A DNA stretch of 64,000 bases, from contig CAWAMR010000005.1 in assembly GCA_963783095.1 (NCBI GenBank), positions 29,888 through 93,887 of the forward strand, given 5' to 3'. A model generated the notes under the pieces. That model saw only the letters and a list, made by a program, of their open reading frames with translations, was not told the origin of the DNA and searched no databases. The position numbers and the translations under genes are program-made. Shown here in pieces: positions 10,327 through 20,670 of the stretch. The number at the start of each line of letters is the position of its first letter. Positions within the stretch are counted from its first letter, which is position 1. The stretch comes from CAWAMR01 sp963783095 (GTDB taxonomy: Bacteria > Planctomycetota > Planctomycetia > Gemmatales > Gemmataceae).

Positions 10327-10878
10327 ATGAACACGACATCGCTTAGTCTCCTGGAACGTCTGCGCCAGCCGAGCAATGACGCGGAATGGGGGCGTTTTGT
10401 CGATCTGTATACCCCTCTGTTGTATCATTGGGCTCGAAATACAGGGATGCGCGAACCCGATGCCGCGGATCTCATTCAGGACGTGTTTCAAATCCTGGTT
10501 CGGAAGATACCCGACTTCGTCTACGATCGTCGCCGCAGTTTCCGGGGCTGGTTGCGGACCATTCTGCTCAATCAGTGGCGAACGGGGCTTCGCCGAAGGA
10601 CGGCGCAAACGCTGGATGACGATTCCTTGGTCGCTCCCGATGATGGGGAGAGCCTGATGGAACAGGAGTACCGGGATTATCTCATTGGCCGGGCCATGCA
10701 GGTGATGAAAACGGATTTTCAACCGGCAACCTGGGAAGCGTGCTGGGAACACGTTGCCGAGGGTCGCCCGGCGGCGGAAGTCGCGGCGCAGTTGGGTCTT
10801 ACGGTCAAGGCGGTGTACCTGGCCAAAGCCCGTGTGTTGCGTCGTTTGCGCGAGGAACTCGACGGCCTCTGGGATTGA
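10327..10878 (+). CDS. ECF-type RNA polymerase sigma factor
   Basis: 183 residues. Region 2 (WGRFVDLYTPLLYHWARNTG and DAADLIQDVFQILVRKIPDF) and region 4 (RPAAEVAAQLGLTVKAVYLA, KARVLRRLREEL) are both clear. There is no extra C-terminal domain. It would direct RNA polymerase to a small regulon. It is followed about 70 bp later by a Ser/Thr kinase gene, an arrangement frequent in planctomycetes, where kinases are thought to replace classical anti-sigma factors; here the kinase also carries a zinc-finger-like N-terminus. Confidence 0.92.
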   Translation: MNTTSLSLLERLRQPSNDAEWGRFVDLYTPLLYHWARNTGMREPDAADLIQDVFQILVRKIPDFVYDRRRSFRGWLRTILLNQWRTGLRRRTAQTLDDDSLVAPDDGESLMEQEYRDYLIGRAMQVMKTDFQPATWEACWEHVAEGRPAAEVAAQLGLTVKAVYLAKARVLRRLREELDGLWD

Positions 10879-10947
10879 CCTGCCAACTCTGCGAAAAATT
10901 GTTGAATCATTTCGAGAGGAAAATCTGCCGCAAGCGCGTACAAGGTA

Positions 10948-13312
10948 GTGGAGACAATCACGTGGACCAATGGGATACGGCCTGGGTGCCGTCGAGCCGG
11001 GGGAGCAATGCGCGGAGTTTCCAACTGTCCCGATGCACTGGCGCTGCAACGATTTCTGCTGGGCGAGACCACGCCAACGGAATCCGCAGACCTGGAATCG
11101 CATATCGATCAGTGCGATCGGTGCGCTGGCAGTCTGCAAACACTTCAGATCGAGGATAGCCTGGTTCACTCCATCCGCGCACAACGCGTTGTTGCCGACG
11201 CGGATACGGACGAGGCAGTCCTGCTGCTCAAGGAATCGTTGAAAAGGTTGCGGCCCATTACCGACACGATCGTGTCCGCGGACGATCGAGCCGTTCAGGC
11301 AACTACCCCGTTGGACCGGATCTCGTCTTTATCCACGGGTATGCCGGAGGCATGTATTTCAGTGCTCCACCAGTTGTTGACGCCTGAACCATCATCCAAT
11401 GAGTTGGGACAACTTGGGCGCTATCGCGTCCGGGAACTACTGGGTGGCGGCGGTATGGGACTCGTTTTTCGGGCTTACGATCCGCAACTGGAGCGTGAAG
11501 TGGCATTGAAGACGCTCACGCCGGCGCTCGCCTTGAACCCATCCGCCAAACAGCGATTTCTGCGCGAGGCCAAGGCAGCTGGGGCCATCAAGCACGATCA
11601 CATAGTTACCATTTATGAGGTAGGCGAGGACCGCAACATCGTCTTTCTGGCGATGGAATTGCTCGAAGGTGAATCGCTCGAACAGCGACTCCAGCGCAAA
11701 GGCCGCCTCAATCTGTCCGAGATGATTCGAATTGCTCGCGAAACTGCCGAGGGAATCGCGGCGGCGCATGCGCCATGGGCTGATTCACCGCGACATCAAA
11801 CCAGCCAACATCTGGCTCGAAGGCAGTCGAGGGCCCGACAATACTCTCGACCCATCGGTCCATGCAAATGCGTCCGTTCGTCCAATTGCGGGTGGGAAGG
11901 TAATAATTCTCGATTTCGGCCTGGCACTTCCGATCTCCGATACCGACCATCGCACCCAGTCAGGAACCCTTCTGGGCACTCCCGCCTTCATGGCACCCGA
12001 ACAACTCCGCGACCAGGCGGTCGATGCCCGCGCTGATTTGTTCAGCTTGGGTTGCGTTCTCTATCGCATGGCGACCGGTGAGCAACCATTCAAGGGGGCT
12101 CACTCGATCTCGACTCTCATTGCCATTGTCACCACAGTGCCGCGTCCTCCGCGGGAACTCAATTCGGAACTACCACCTGCATTATGCACGCTGATCGAGT
12201 CATTGCTGGCCAAGGATCCGTGCCACCGGCCACCGTCTGCTGGTGCGGTGGTCGAGGCCATCCGCGCCATCGAGCGCGACCGGAGTCGTCCGGTTGGCCG
12301 CTCGCGCCAATGGCTTTGGGTTGCCGCTGCCATGATCTTGGGGGTGTTGCTGGGGGCCGGCATCGGGGTTTGGCAGATGATCTGGAAGGATACAGTCAGC
12401 CCAACAAACCCCGAAGTTGAGGAAGACGGTGCCGCCAAGGTTGTGGTTGGCGTCGGCAACGGGTCAAAGTCGGTCTTCAGCGATCGAGCCCATGCGCTGA
12501 AGGACGTGCTGGATTTTCGCGACCTCGTCGGCGTCGCGCACGACGAATTTCGCGCCTGGCACTCCAGTCTCGCCCCCGACTTTCGGCTGGCGCTGGTGAG
12601 CATCCGACGAGGAACCGGTCCAACTTTGTTCAACGCCGTCGCGGTTCGGGAGAAGATCCCCCAGCCGGTTCGCATTCTCCCCGAAGGGGTAACGTCGGAG
12701 ACCCACCAGCAGGAATGGGAAAAGAATACGGCAGAGGAGTTCCAGCCGCTCAATATTTGTACCTTTTACCGACCCGAGCCGAATGCCGACTGGACGCAAG
12801 CCCGGCTCTGGGTGAAAGACGGCGAGGAACGACCTTGTTGGCACGGAGATCTGGACTTCATCAAGGCCCAAGTCGAGGAATCCAAAGAGGACTTCCGACC
12901 GATCTACCTGGACTGTCGGCCTGCGCTTCAAGGCCCAGGCTACCAGGCCATCCTTGCTCGCAATCAGGGCCGAAAATGGGAAGCGGTCTACAGCATAACT
13001 CCGGAGGATCTCTTGAGAACTGTCGAATTGTATCGTCTCAAGGGTTGGCGTCCCGACGTCGTGGCACCGTGCTGGGATGATAACTGTGTTCAGTTCATGC
13101 TCGTTGCGGTTGACAATCGCGATGGAATCGAATGGCGTTTCCGCATGGACATGACCCTCCCTCAGTACCAGAAGGAGTCGGCCAGACAAAAAACGCGGGG
13201 ACTGTTTCCGCTGGCCCTGGCATCCTACGGGAACGACGATGACGTTCGCTATGTGGCGATCTGGATACGCGGGCGCGTTGCGGAGCTGGAACCGCCGCCA
13301 ACTGCTCGATGA
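10948..13312 (+). CDS. Membrane Ser/Thr protein kinase (PknB type, one frameshift)
   Basis: The order is: a zinc-finger-like N-terminus (SHIDQCDRC, His-x3-Cys-x2-Cys, near residue 52); a kinase domain beginning LGRYRVRELLGGGGMGLVF near residue 156 with VALK, HGLIHRDIKPANIWL, ILDFGLAL and GTPAFMAPEQL; a membrane segment near 12305-12375 (WLWVAAAMILGVLLGAG); and a C-terminal region of about 300 residues of unknown fold, probably outside the cytoplasm. All catalytic motifs are present. The frame breaks near 11773, between GIAAAHA and HGLIHRD, through one extra base. The start could be GTG 10948 or ATG 11008; neither has a convincing ribosome site. The C-terminal domain is the likely sensor. Confidence 0.85.
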
Positions 13313-13345
13313 GAGTGTTCCTCATTTTTCCAAAGGAGAATTGCG

Positions 13346-13675
13346 ATGTTTCGTTTTCTGTTACTGCTCGGTCTGTGTTCGTTTGCTCTTCCGGCGGCCG
13401 TGTTTTCCGTAGAGCCCAAGCGAACTGTTTTCGCCATCCCCTACAAGGGGATGGGCACGGCCCACTTTCGACATGTGGAAGGCAAAGCCTGGCGCGAAAC
13501 TGGCCCAAGAGGGGATGGATTGAATAACTTTGAGGAAGTGGACCGCAACGCAGAATACATCGAGCTTTATGACAAGAGCCGGAATGTTTACGTTCGGATC
13601 TTCGCAACCCATTACAAGTGGAAGTTTGGCAAAGACAAATGGGATGGCCAACTCGATGGAAAATGGGTGAAATGA
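13346..13675 (+). CDS. Small secreted protein, unknown function
   Basis: 109 residues with a textbook signal peptide (FRFLLLLGLCSFALPAAVFS) and a strong AAAGGAG site before the ATG. The mature part is about 88 residues and rich in aromatic and basic residues (GTAHFRHVEGKAWRETGPRG, YDKSRNVYVRIFATHYKWKF). The ending FGKDKWDGQLDGKWVK looks like a beta-strand pair. I recognise no named family. It follows the kinase by about 30 bp on the same strand and may be co-transcribed with it. Confidence 0.6.
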   Translation: MFRFLLLLGLCSFALPAAVFSVEPKRTVFAIPYKGMGTAHFRHVEGKAWRETGPRGDGLNNFEEVDRNAEYIELYDKSRNVYVRIFATHYKWKFGKDKWDGQLDGKWVK

Positions 13676-13837
13676 ACGCAAGAACAGATGGATCGAGAAG
13701 TAGAAAAGAGTTGGAGAGCGCGGAACTTCTGAGGTTCCGCATCGAAAGTGCGAAACTTTGTATCGTGCAAGGTGTAGAATAATCATCAAGGGTTCGGCCA
13801 GATCGAACCTCACCCCATTTCAATAGCGAGCATCCCC

Positions 13838-15268
13838 ATGTTTGTATCGCGCATTGCCTTGCTGGTTGCCTTCGGCTTCCTTACCGCTTCGATTATCGTG
13901 ATTTCATCGGAGCAAGTGTCGGCCGAAGATAAGAAGGAAGAAAAGAAGGGCCACAAGAAGGGCGAGAAGAAGGGCGAAGAAAAGAAGGGCGAGAAGAAGG
14001 GCGAAGAAAAGAAGGGCGAGAAGAAGGGCGAAGAAAAGAAGGGCGAGAAGAAGGGCGAAGAAAAGAAGGGCGAAGAAAAGAAGGGCGAGAAGAAGAGCGA
14101 AGAAAAGAAGGGCGAAGAAAAGAAGGGCGAGAAGAAGGGCGAAGAAAAGAAGGGCGAGAAGAAGGAACCCAAAGTTGAGGGGAAGAAGGAACCCAAAGTT
14201 GAGGGGAAGAAGGAACCCAAAGTTGACGGGAAGAAGGAACCCAAAGTTGACGGGAAGAAGGAACCCAAAGTTGAGGGGAAGAAGGAACCCAAAGTTGACG
14301 GGAAGAAGGAACCCAAAGTTGACGGGAAGAAGGAACCCAAAGTTGAGGGGAAGATAGACCCTAAAGTTGAGGGGAAGAGGGATCCCAAAGTTGAGGGGAA
14401 GAGGGATCCCAAAGTTGAGGGGAAGACGGACCCCAGAGTTGAGGGGAAGCGGGATCCCAGAGTTGAGGGGAAGATAGACCCCAAAGTTGAGGGGAAGATA
14501 GACCCCAAAGTTGAGGGGAAGCGGGATCCCAGAGTTGAGGGGAAGACGGAACGCAGAGTTGAGGCGAGGACGGAACACAAGCCGACCAAGAGACAACTTG
14601 CCAGCGCAAAAGAAATGTATGCCAAACTCGGTGCCAGGTATGAGCACAGAACCGACCCGCAGACAAACCGAGCGAGTCACGATTTCCGCATGCCGGCTCA
14701 TGCAAACGATGCGGACCTTAAGAAAATGTCTGACCTGCCGTTTGATTTTGCGTTGAACTTACACCAGACCAAGGTGACGGACGCTGGGTTGAAGCAAATC
14801 AAGGGATTTAAGCACCTTACCGAACTAAACCTCAACCATACCCAGGTGACGGACGCCGGCTTGCATGAACTCAAGGATTTGGAAAACCTCACTGCATTGG
14901 GTCTTCGCACGACAAAAGTGACGGACAATGGTTTGAAGAACCTACAGGAACTCAAATACCTTTCCGTCTTGGGCCTCGAAGGAACCCAGGTAACAGACGC
15001 TGGATTGAAAGAGCTCAAGAGCCTCAAAAACCTGGCTATCTTGAACCTCAACGGTACCCAGGTAACGGACGCTGGATTAAGAGAACTCAAGGAACTCAAA
15101 GGCCTTACTCAACTGAGCCTTTGGGATACGAAAATCACGGACGCCGGGATAAAGGAACTAATGGAACTCAAGAACCTGATGGAGCTCGACCTTCACAACA
15201 CGAAGGTGACAGACGCCGGCCTGAAGATACTCCGAGAAACTCTACCGAAGTGCCAAATAGGCAAGTAA
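13838..15268 (+). CDS. Exported Lys/Glu-rich repeat protein with C-terminal LRRs
   Basis: 476 residues: a signal peptide (about residues 1-30); a highly charged Lys/Glu/Gly tract (about residues 32-108, units KKGEEKKGE); about 17 copies of an 8-residue unit of the type GKKEPKVE or GKRDPRVE (about residues 108-245); then about eight 24-residue leucine-rich repeats of the planctomycete type (LTELNLNHTQVTDAGLHELK). LRR domains bind proteins; the charged tracts are probably extended and could bind polyanions or the cell wall. The two repeat tracts are nearly perfect at DNA level, so they are recent and may vary in copy number. No catalytic motif is visible. Confidence 0.82.
   Translation: MFVSRIALLVAFGFLTASIIVISSEQVSAEDKKEEKKGHKKGEKKGEEKKGEKKGEEKKGEKKGEEKKGEKKGEEKKGEEKKGEKKSEEKKGEEKKGEKKGEEKKGEKKEPKVEGKKEPKVEGKKEPKVDGKKEPKVDGKKEPKVEGKKEPKVDGKKEPKVDGKKEPKVEGKIDPKVEGKRDPKVEGKRDPKVEGKTDPRVEGKRDPRVEGKIDPKVEGKIDPKVEGKRDPRVEGKTERRVEARTEHKPTKRQLASAKEMYAKLGARYEHRTDPQTNRASHDFRMPAHANDADLKKMSDLPFDFALNLHQTKVTDAGLKQIKGFKHLTELNLNHTQVTDAGLHELKDLENLTALGLRTTKVTDNGLKNLQELKYLSVLGLEGTQVTDAGLKELKSLKNLAILNLNGTQVTDAGLRELKELKGLTQLSLWDTKITDAGIKELMELKNLMELDLHNTKVTDAGLKILRETLPKCQIGK
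13932..14572 (+). repeat. Two coding tandem-repeat tracts
   Basis: Tract 1 (about 13932-14163) is built from GAAAAGAAGGGCGAGAAG-like units and encodes Lys/Glu/Gly. Tract 2 (about 14164-14572) is a 24-bp unit of the type AAGGAACCCAAAGTTGAGGG, about 17 copies, drifting to GATCCC and GTAGACCCC-like variants near its 3' end. The lack of stops on the opposite strand produces long antisense ORFs that are not genes. Confidence 0.9.
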
Positions 15269-15394
15269 TCTGCTGTCGGCTCAGAGACATGATACCGGCT
15301 GATACAAATTATTTGTTTCGAGCGGGGCTCATGGCGCTGCAGCTTGCGGCTTTGTTCGATCGCCACTCGGCGATGAGAATCGAGATCGAGCCTG

Positions 15395-15440
15395 AACCGC
15401 GTTCGAGGAGAAAACTCCGGTCTTCTCCTCGAACGCGGTT
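15395..15440. terminator. Perfect 18-bp hairpin after the LRR gene
   Basis: AACCGCGTTCGAGGAGAA is followed by a 10-base loop and the exact reverse complement. It lies 127 bp after the LRR stop and 105 bp before the Gfo/Idh/MocA start, both on the plus strand. The stem strength suits a terminator or processing signal, but the sequence after it (TAGTTGCGC) is not U-rich. Confidence 0.6.
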
Positions 15441-15545
15441 TAGTTGCGCAAAGTGCGGAAACAATCAGGATTTCTCTTCTGCCTCTGATTCATATCTTTA
15501 TCCCTCAATCAGGCAAACCTCTTTCCTCTCCACGGAGATCCTTTC

Positions 15546-16742
15546 ATGCCGGCCGTCAATGCTCCTCTGAATCGTAAACTGCGCATGGGTCTGATCGGCG
15601 GTGGCCAGGGCGCATTCATCGGCGCTGTTCACATGCGCGCTGCCATCATGGATAACCGCGCCACTCTGGTCGCTGGGGCCTTTTCGAGCAGTGCGGAAAT
15701 GTCAAAGGCTTCCGCTGTCGATTATGATGTCCCTGCCTCCCGCGCCTATGGTTCCTACAAGGAAATGGCCGAGGCCGAGGCGAAACTTCCCGCCGACCAG
15801 CGCATTGATTTTGTCAGCATCGCCACACCCAACCATACGCACTTCGAGATCGCCAAGACATTCGCCGAGGCCGGGTTCAACGTCATTTGCGATAAGCCGC
15901 TGACGCTCGATCTGGCCCAGGCAGAAGAACTGGCGAAGGTCGTCGAGAAAACGGGCATCGTCTTCGGCGTGACCCACAATTACACCGGTTATCCTCTCGT
16001 CCGTCAGGCACGAGAAATGGTTCGTTCCGGCGAACTGGGTGAAATACAGGCCGTTCGCGCCTTCTATATTCAAGGCTGGTTGCGCTCTCGGCTCGAAACC
16101 GACAATCAGAAACAAGCGGCCTGGCGCACCGATCCGGCCAAGTCGGGGATCGCGGGCTGTTTCGGCGACATCGGCACACATGCCTATAATCTGGGCCGAT
16201 TCATCACGGGCCTGCTGCCCGATTCGATCTCCGCGACTTTGAAGATTTTTGCACCGGGCCGAGCCCTCGACGACTACGGAACCGCCGTGATCCGCTATGC
16301 AAACAGTGCCCTGGGAACCGTGACCGCCTCGCAGATCTCGCACGGACGGGAAAACGACTTGTGGATCGAAGTTGATGGGACGAAGGGTGCCCTGGAGTGG
16401 CATCAAGAGGAGCCTAACAAACTCCTGGTGCGAATCAACGGCAAGCCTCATCAGCTTTACACGCGCGCGGGTGGCCCCTATTTGAGCGCACTGGCATCCG
16501 CATCCGCCCGGCTGCCGGCCGGCCACCCGGAAGCCTTCTTTGAGGCATTCGCCAACATCTATACTGCCGTTTACGAAGACATTGCGAAGCGCGCAACCGG
16601 CCAAAAGGTGGATGGTGCCGGCAGCATCTATCCGAATGTCGCGGACGGCGTCGATGGCATGAACTTCATAACCCAGTGCGTCGCCAGCTCCAAAGAAGGC
16701 GGAGCCTGGAAGGATTTGAAACATCCGCGCTGTCGTGTATAG
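15546..16742 (+). CDS. Gfo/Idh/MocA family oxidoreductase
   Basis: 398 residues. N-terminal Rossmann fold with MGLIGGGQGAFIGAVH near residue 14; VSIATPNHTHFEIA near residue 91; and CDKPLTLDLAQAEEL near residue 115, where Lys is the conserved catalytic lysine of the EKP motif (here DKP). The C-terminal alpha/beta domain includes GCFGDIGTHAYNLGRF, with the conserved D-x-G-x-H. It should oxidise or reduce a sugar or inositol-type substrate with NAD(P). There is no signal peptide, so it is cytoplasmic. A CGGAG site precedes the ATG. Neighbours do not reveal the substrate. Confidence 0.9.
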   Translation: MPAVNAPLNRKLRMGLIGGGQGAFIGAVHMRAAIMDNRATLVAGAFSSSAEMSKASAVDYDVPASRAYGSYKEMAEAEAKLPADQRIDFVSIATPNHTHFEIAKTFAEAGFNVICDKPLTLDLAQAEELAKVVEKTGIVFGVTHNYTGYPLVRQAREMVRSGELGEIQAVRAFYIQGWLRSRLETDNQKQAAWRTDPAKSGIAGCFGDIGTHAYNLGRFITGLLPDSISATLKIFAPGRALDDYGTAVIRYANSALGTVTASQISHGRENDLWIEVDGTKGALEWHQEEPNKLLVRINGKPHQLYTRAGGPYLSALASASARLPAGHPEAFFEAFANIYTAVYEDIAKRATGQKVDGAGSIYPNVADGVDGMNFITQCVASSKEGGAWKDLKHPRCRV

Positions 16743-16772
16743 AATGCAGCAGTCGTAAAAGACAAAAGACAA

Positions 16773-16913
16773 GCTAACCACAGAGTCACAGAGAACACAG
16801 AGAAGACACAACACCGAGAGATAAGAGAAAGAAGGAACCAGAATGAAGCCCATTCGATAATCTCTTTTTCCTCTGCGTTTTTTCTCTGTGTACTCTGTGA
16901 CTCTGTGGTTAGG
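16773..16913. repeat. Dispersed palindromic repeat, CCACAGAG family, copy 2
   Basis: Left arm AGCTAACCACAGAGTCACAG continuing to GAACACAGAGAAGACAC; right arm ending GTGACTCTGTGGTTAGG. The right arm has drifted (TCTGTGTACTCTGTG), so the arms are less perfect than in copy 1. It fills the gap between the Gfo/Idh/MocA and M16 genes and ends about 35 bp before the M16 start. Confidence 0.88.
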
Positions 16914-16949
16914 AGGTATTTTTCATCATCATGCAAGGAGCATACTGTC

Positions 16950-19704
16950 GTGAGTCTATTCGCATCGCTTTCTCGCCTTGTAGCTCTCGTCCTGTTCACT
17001 TTCATTGCCACCATTAAGGCTGATGCCGCGGAGCCTGAGAAGGTTGCTTCGGTCCAGGGCATTACCGAGTATCGGCTCGAGAATGGTTTCCGTTTTCTTC
17101 TGTTCCCCGATGACTCCAAGCCGCTGGTGACGGTCAACCTCACGGTCTTTGTCGGCTCCCGCCATGAAGGCTATGGGGAAACGGGCATGGCCCATCTGCT
17201 CGAACACATGCTCTTCAAAGGTACTCGGACTCATCCCAATGTCCCGAAAGCCTTGCGCGATCATGGGGCCGGCAATCGCTTCAATGGCACTACCTGGGTC
17301 GATCGAACCAATTATTACGAAACCATGCCGGCCTCCGATGAGAATCTGGAGTTCGGCATCAAGCTGGAAGCAGACCGACTGGTCAACAGTTTTGTCAAAC
17401 GCGAGGATTTGGTTTCCGAGATGACCGTCGTCCGCAATGAATTTGAAGCGGGCGAGAACAATCCCCAGCGGATTCTAAGTCAACGGATGATGGCCGTCGC
17501 CTACGAATGGCACAATTACGGCAAATCGACGATCGGCAATCGCTCCGACATCGAACGGGTTCCCATCGAGTATTTGCAGGCGTTTTACCGCAAATACTAT
17601 CAAGTCGATAATTGCATGCTGATCGTCGCCGGCAAGTTTGAACCCAAAAAAGCTATCGCGATCATCGAGAAGGAGTTCGGAGCGCTGAAGAAACCGACCC
17701 GGGAATTCATGAATACCTATACCGAGGAACCTGCTCAGGATGGCGAGCGGCATGTGGTTCTGCGTCGTGTCGGCACTGTCGGAGCAGTGGGCGTCATCTA
17801 TCACATTCCGGCCGGAGCACACCAGGACTATGCTGCGCTTGAAGTGCTGGAAGACGTGTTGACTGCCGCTCCATCCGGGCGAGTTTACAAGGCACTGGTC
17901 GAGAGCAAGAAGGCCAGTTCGATCGATAGCTCCATTTACGGCTGGCACGACCCGGGCGTTCTGGAAATCACGGCCAAGGTGGAAGGTAAGGGGATTGATG
18001 AAGCACGCGATACCTTGATCGACACGATGGAGCAGTTATCGAAAACTCCTGTGACTGACGTTGAGGTGAATCGCTCCAAGATTCGCTTCAAGAAATATCA
18101 GGAGCAACTTCTCAACTCTACGGATATCTTTGCCGTTCGCCTGAGCGAATGGGCCGCTGCCGGGGATTGGCGTTTATTTTTCCTCCATCGCGACCGGATC
18201 GAGAAGGTAACCGCCGCGGATGTGAATCGCGTCGCAGCCAAGTATCTGACCCGAAATAACCGAACCGTCGGGGTTTATTATCCATCGGAAAAAGCCGAAC
18301 GAGCGCACATCCCCTCAACGCCAGACGTGACCGCACTCCTGAAAGACTACAAATCGCAAGAGAAAGTGGTTGCGGGCGAAGCTTTCGACCCCAGTCCGGA
18401 AAATATCGAAAAGCGCGTGAAACGCGGAAAAGTCGAGAGTCTGCAATACGCCATTCTCCCCAAAAAGACGCGCGGCGAGGTGCTGCAACTCCAACTGAAT
18501 CTTCACTTTGGATCGGAGAAGAGCCTGTATGGTACGAACGCTGCGTCGAGGATGCTCGGAAGTCTAATGCGGCGCGGCACGAAAGAGCATACCCGACAGG
18601 AATTGACCGATGCGCCTGGATAAGATCGGTGCTCAGTTGTCGGTCAGCTCGGACGTCGGCGACCTTTCCGTATCGCTTCATGTGAAAAAGAATGATCTGC
18701 CGGAAGCGCTGAAACTTTTAGGAGAGATTCTTCGTTCTCCGAGTTTCCCCAAGGACGAATTTGAAATTCTTAAGCGTGAGAACCTCGAACGGCTTATTTC
18801 CGCGAAAACGGAGCCGGCAGCGCTGGCGGGACAGGCCCTGCAACGCGCCCTGTTGCCGTACCCGAAGGACAATATCCGCTATGTTCCCACCATCGAGGAA
18901 GGCATTGCCCGCATCGAAGCGGTCACGCTCGACGATCTCAAGAAGGTTTACGAGCAAATCAGCGCTGAGCATGGAGAACTGGCCATCGTCGGTGATTTCG
19001 ATGCGGAGCCTGTCTTGACGCAGATTCGCGGCCTCGTCAAAGATTGGAAACCCAGCACTCCCTATGAGCGAATCGATCGTTCCTATACGTTCACCCCAAA
19101 GGGGACGAAAGAAACGATCAATACTCCCGACAAGGCGAACGCGGTATATATCGCGGGCTTGATTACTCCGCTCACGGACGCTTCCCCGGAATATCCAGCG
19201 CTTCAGGTCGGCAATTATCTCCTGGGCGGAGCGCCGCTGGCATCTCGGCTCAGTAATCGTGTTCGAGGCGAGGAGGGGCTTTCCTATGGGATCGGTTCGA
19301 GGTTCTCAGCTGAATCCAAGGATCATTATGCCCGGTTCATGGTCTTCGCCATTACCAATCCGAAGAATATGACGAAGGTAGACACTGCCATCAAGGAAGA
19401 GATAGACAGGTTCCTGAAAAATGGCGTAAGCCTGGCCGAACTGAGTGATGGGAAGAAAGCTTTTATTGAGCAACAAAAAGTCGGACGCAGCAACGACGCC
19501 AATCTGACAGAACAACTGGCCAAGGGATTGGAACTGGGTCGGACGTATCAGTATTACGCCGACCTGGAAAAGAAGATTGATGGACTACAGATCGAGGATG
19601 TGCAGAGCACATGGAAAAAAGTGCTCGACCCGAGCAAGATGGCGATCATCCATGCGGGCGATTTCACGAAGAAATCGGACAAGAAGGATAGGCCGAAAAA
19701 GTAA
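16950..19704 (+). CDS. M16 zinc metallopeptidase with two peptidase-like halves (one frameshift)
   Basis: Start chosen at the GTG at 16950, preceded by AAGGAG nine bases upstream; a longer reading begins inside the palindrome. A signal peptide follows. The first half has the inverted zinc motif HLLEH (near residue 82) and the downstream Glu in VVRNEFEAGENNP, so it is catalytic. The second half (ADHGELAIVGDF-like region, GLSYGIGSRFSAESKDHYAR) lacks the motif, the usual arrangement of about 900-residue M16 proteins related to pitrilysin and the mitochondrial processing peptidase. The frame breaks near 18612 between RQELTD and RLDKIGAQLSVS. Predicted to be a periplasmic oligopeptidase. Confidence 0.87.
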
Positions 19705-19784
19705 GCGCCCGCGAAGGAACTCAAGGGCGAATTGCGTGTACCGTCGCCGCTATACAAGCGAAACAGTTCCTTGGAGTGCATTTC

Positions 19785-20670
19785 ATGTTCATCAACGCCG
19801 ACCCGACGGTCGATTATGCGTTCAAGCACGTGTTTCGGCCGGGAATCGATGCGCCCAATTCTCATCCATCTGGTTGACAGCGTTCTGAAGCCGCCGCCCG
19901 AACACCGGCTGAGCTTCGTGGAACTGCTCAATCCCTTCAATCCCAAGGAAGCGTTCGACGACAAGCTCTCGATACTGGACATCAAGGCGCGCGATGAATC
20001 GGGCCGGCAGTTCAACGTCGAAATGCAGATGCTGCTCAATTCCTACTTTCCAAGTCGCATTGTTTACTACCTTGCAAAATTTCACCAACAGCAACTGCAC
20101 CAAGGTGAAGACTATTCGGTCCTGAAGCCGACGATCGCGATCATCTTCACAAACGAGATTCTATTTCCGCAGGTTCCTGACTACCACCTGAAATTCCGCC
20201 TGCTTGAAGAACAGCATCGGTTCCCGTTTGCCATCGACCTGGAGATACACACACTGGAACTGCCGAAATTCAAGAAGAGAGTCGCCGAGTTGGCCGACGA
20301 CCTCGACAAATGGCTTTACTTTCTAACAAATGCGGAGAAAATAGATTTGGAGGCGCTGCCGGAGAACTTGAACCACCCCCTCATTCGCCAGGCCTTGGAG
20401 GAACTCAGGATGCTCATGCAATCGGACATCGAACGCGAACGCTACGAGGCGCGCCGTAAGGCGCAGTTGGATTTTAACTCCGGTATGAAGGCTGCTCATT
20501 TGAAAGGGCTAGCTGAAGGGGAAAAGGCCGTCACGATCCGCTCGATCCACTTCTGCGAAAAATTGCTGCTACGTTCCGAAACACCCCTGGAGCAATTGCA
20601 ACAAATGTCTTCGGAAGAGTTGACTCGCCTGGCGGAAGACTTACAGACAAAAGTGTTGAGCTTGAGATGA
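19785..20670 (+). CDS. Rpn-type PD-(D/E)XK nuclease (one frameshift)
   Basis: The natural start is ATG 19785 with GGAG eight bases upstream; it opens MFINADPTVDYAFKHVF, the conserved N-terminus of Rpn/transposase_31-like nucleases. Near 19857 the frame changes and continues ILIHLVDSVLKPPPEHRLSF. The catalytic pattern is visible: LSILDIKARDESGRQFNVEMQM, with D and the E-x-Q of this nuclease group. The C-terminus (about 60 residues, KLLLRSETPLEQLQQMSSEE) is the helical tail. RpnA-type proteins promote RecA-independent recombination and are scattered by transfer. It follows the M16 gene by 80 bp. Confidence 0.78.

Noticed and set aside
13810..14701. Long minus-strand ORFs opposite the LRR gene (Pro/Ser/Leu-rich repeats).
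   Set aside because: They mirror the coding repeats of the plus-strand gene, lack a start context and have no homology pattern of their own.
16905..16949. N-terminal extension of the M16 peptidase.
   Set aside because: It begins inside the palindrome; the GTG at 16950 has AAGGAG at proper distance and starts the signal peptide.
19732..19856. Alternative N-terminus of the Rpn-type nuclease in the downstream frame.
   Set aside because: The conserved start MFINADPTVDYAFK lies in another frame at 19785 with a good ribosome site, so the longer reading is a frameshift artefact.
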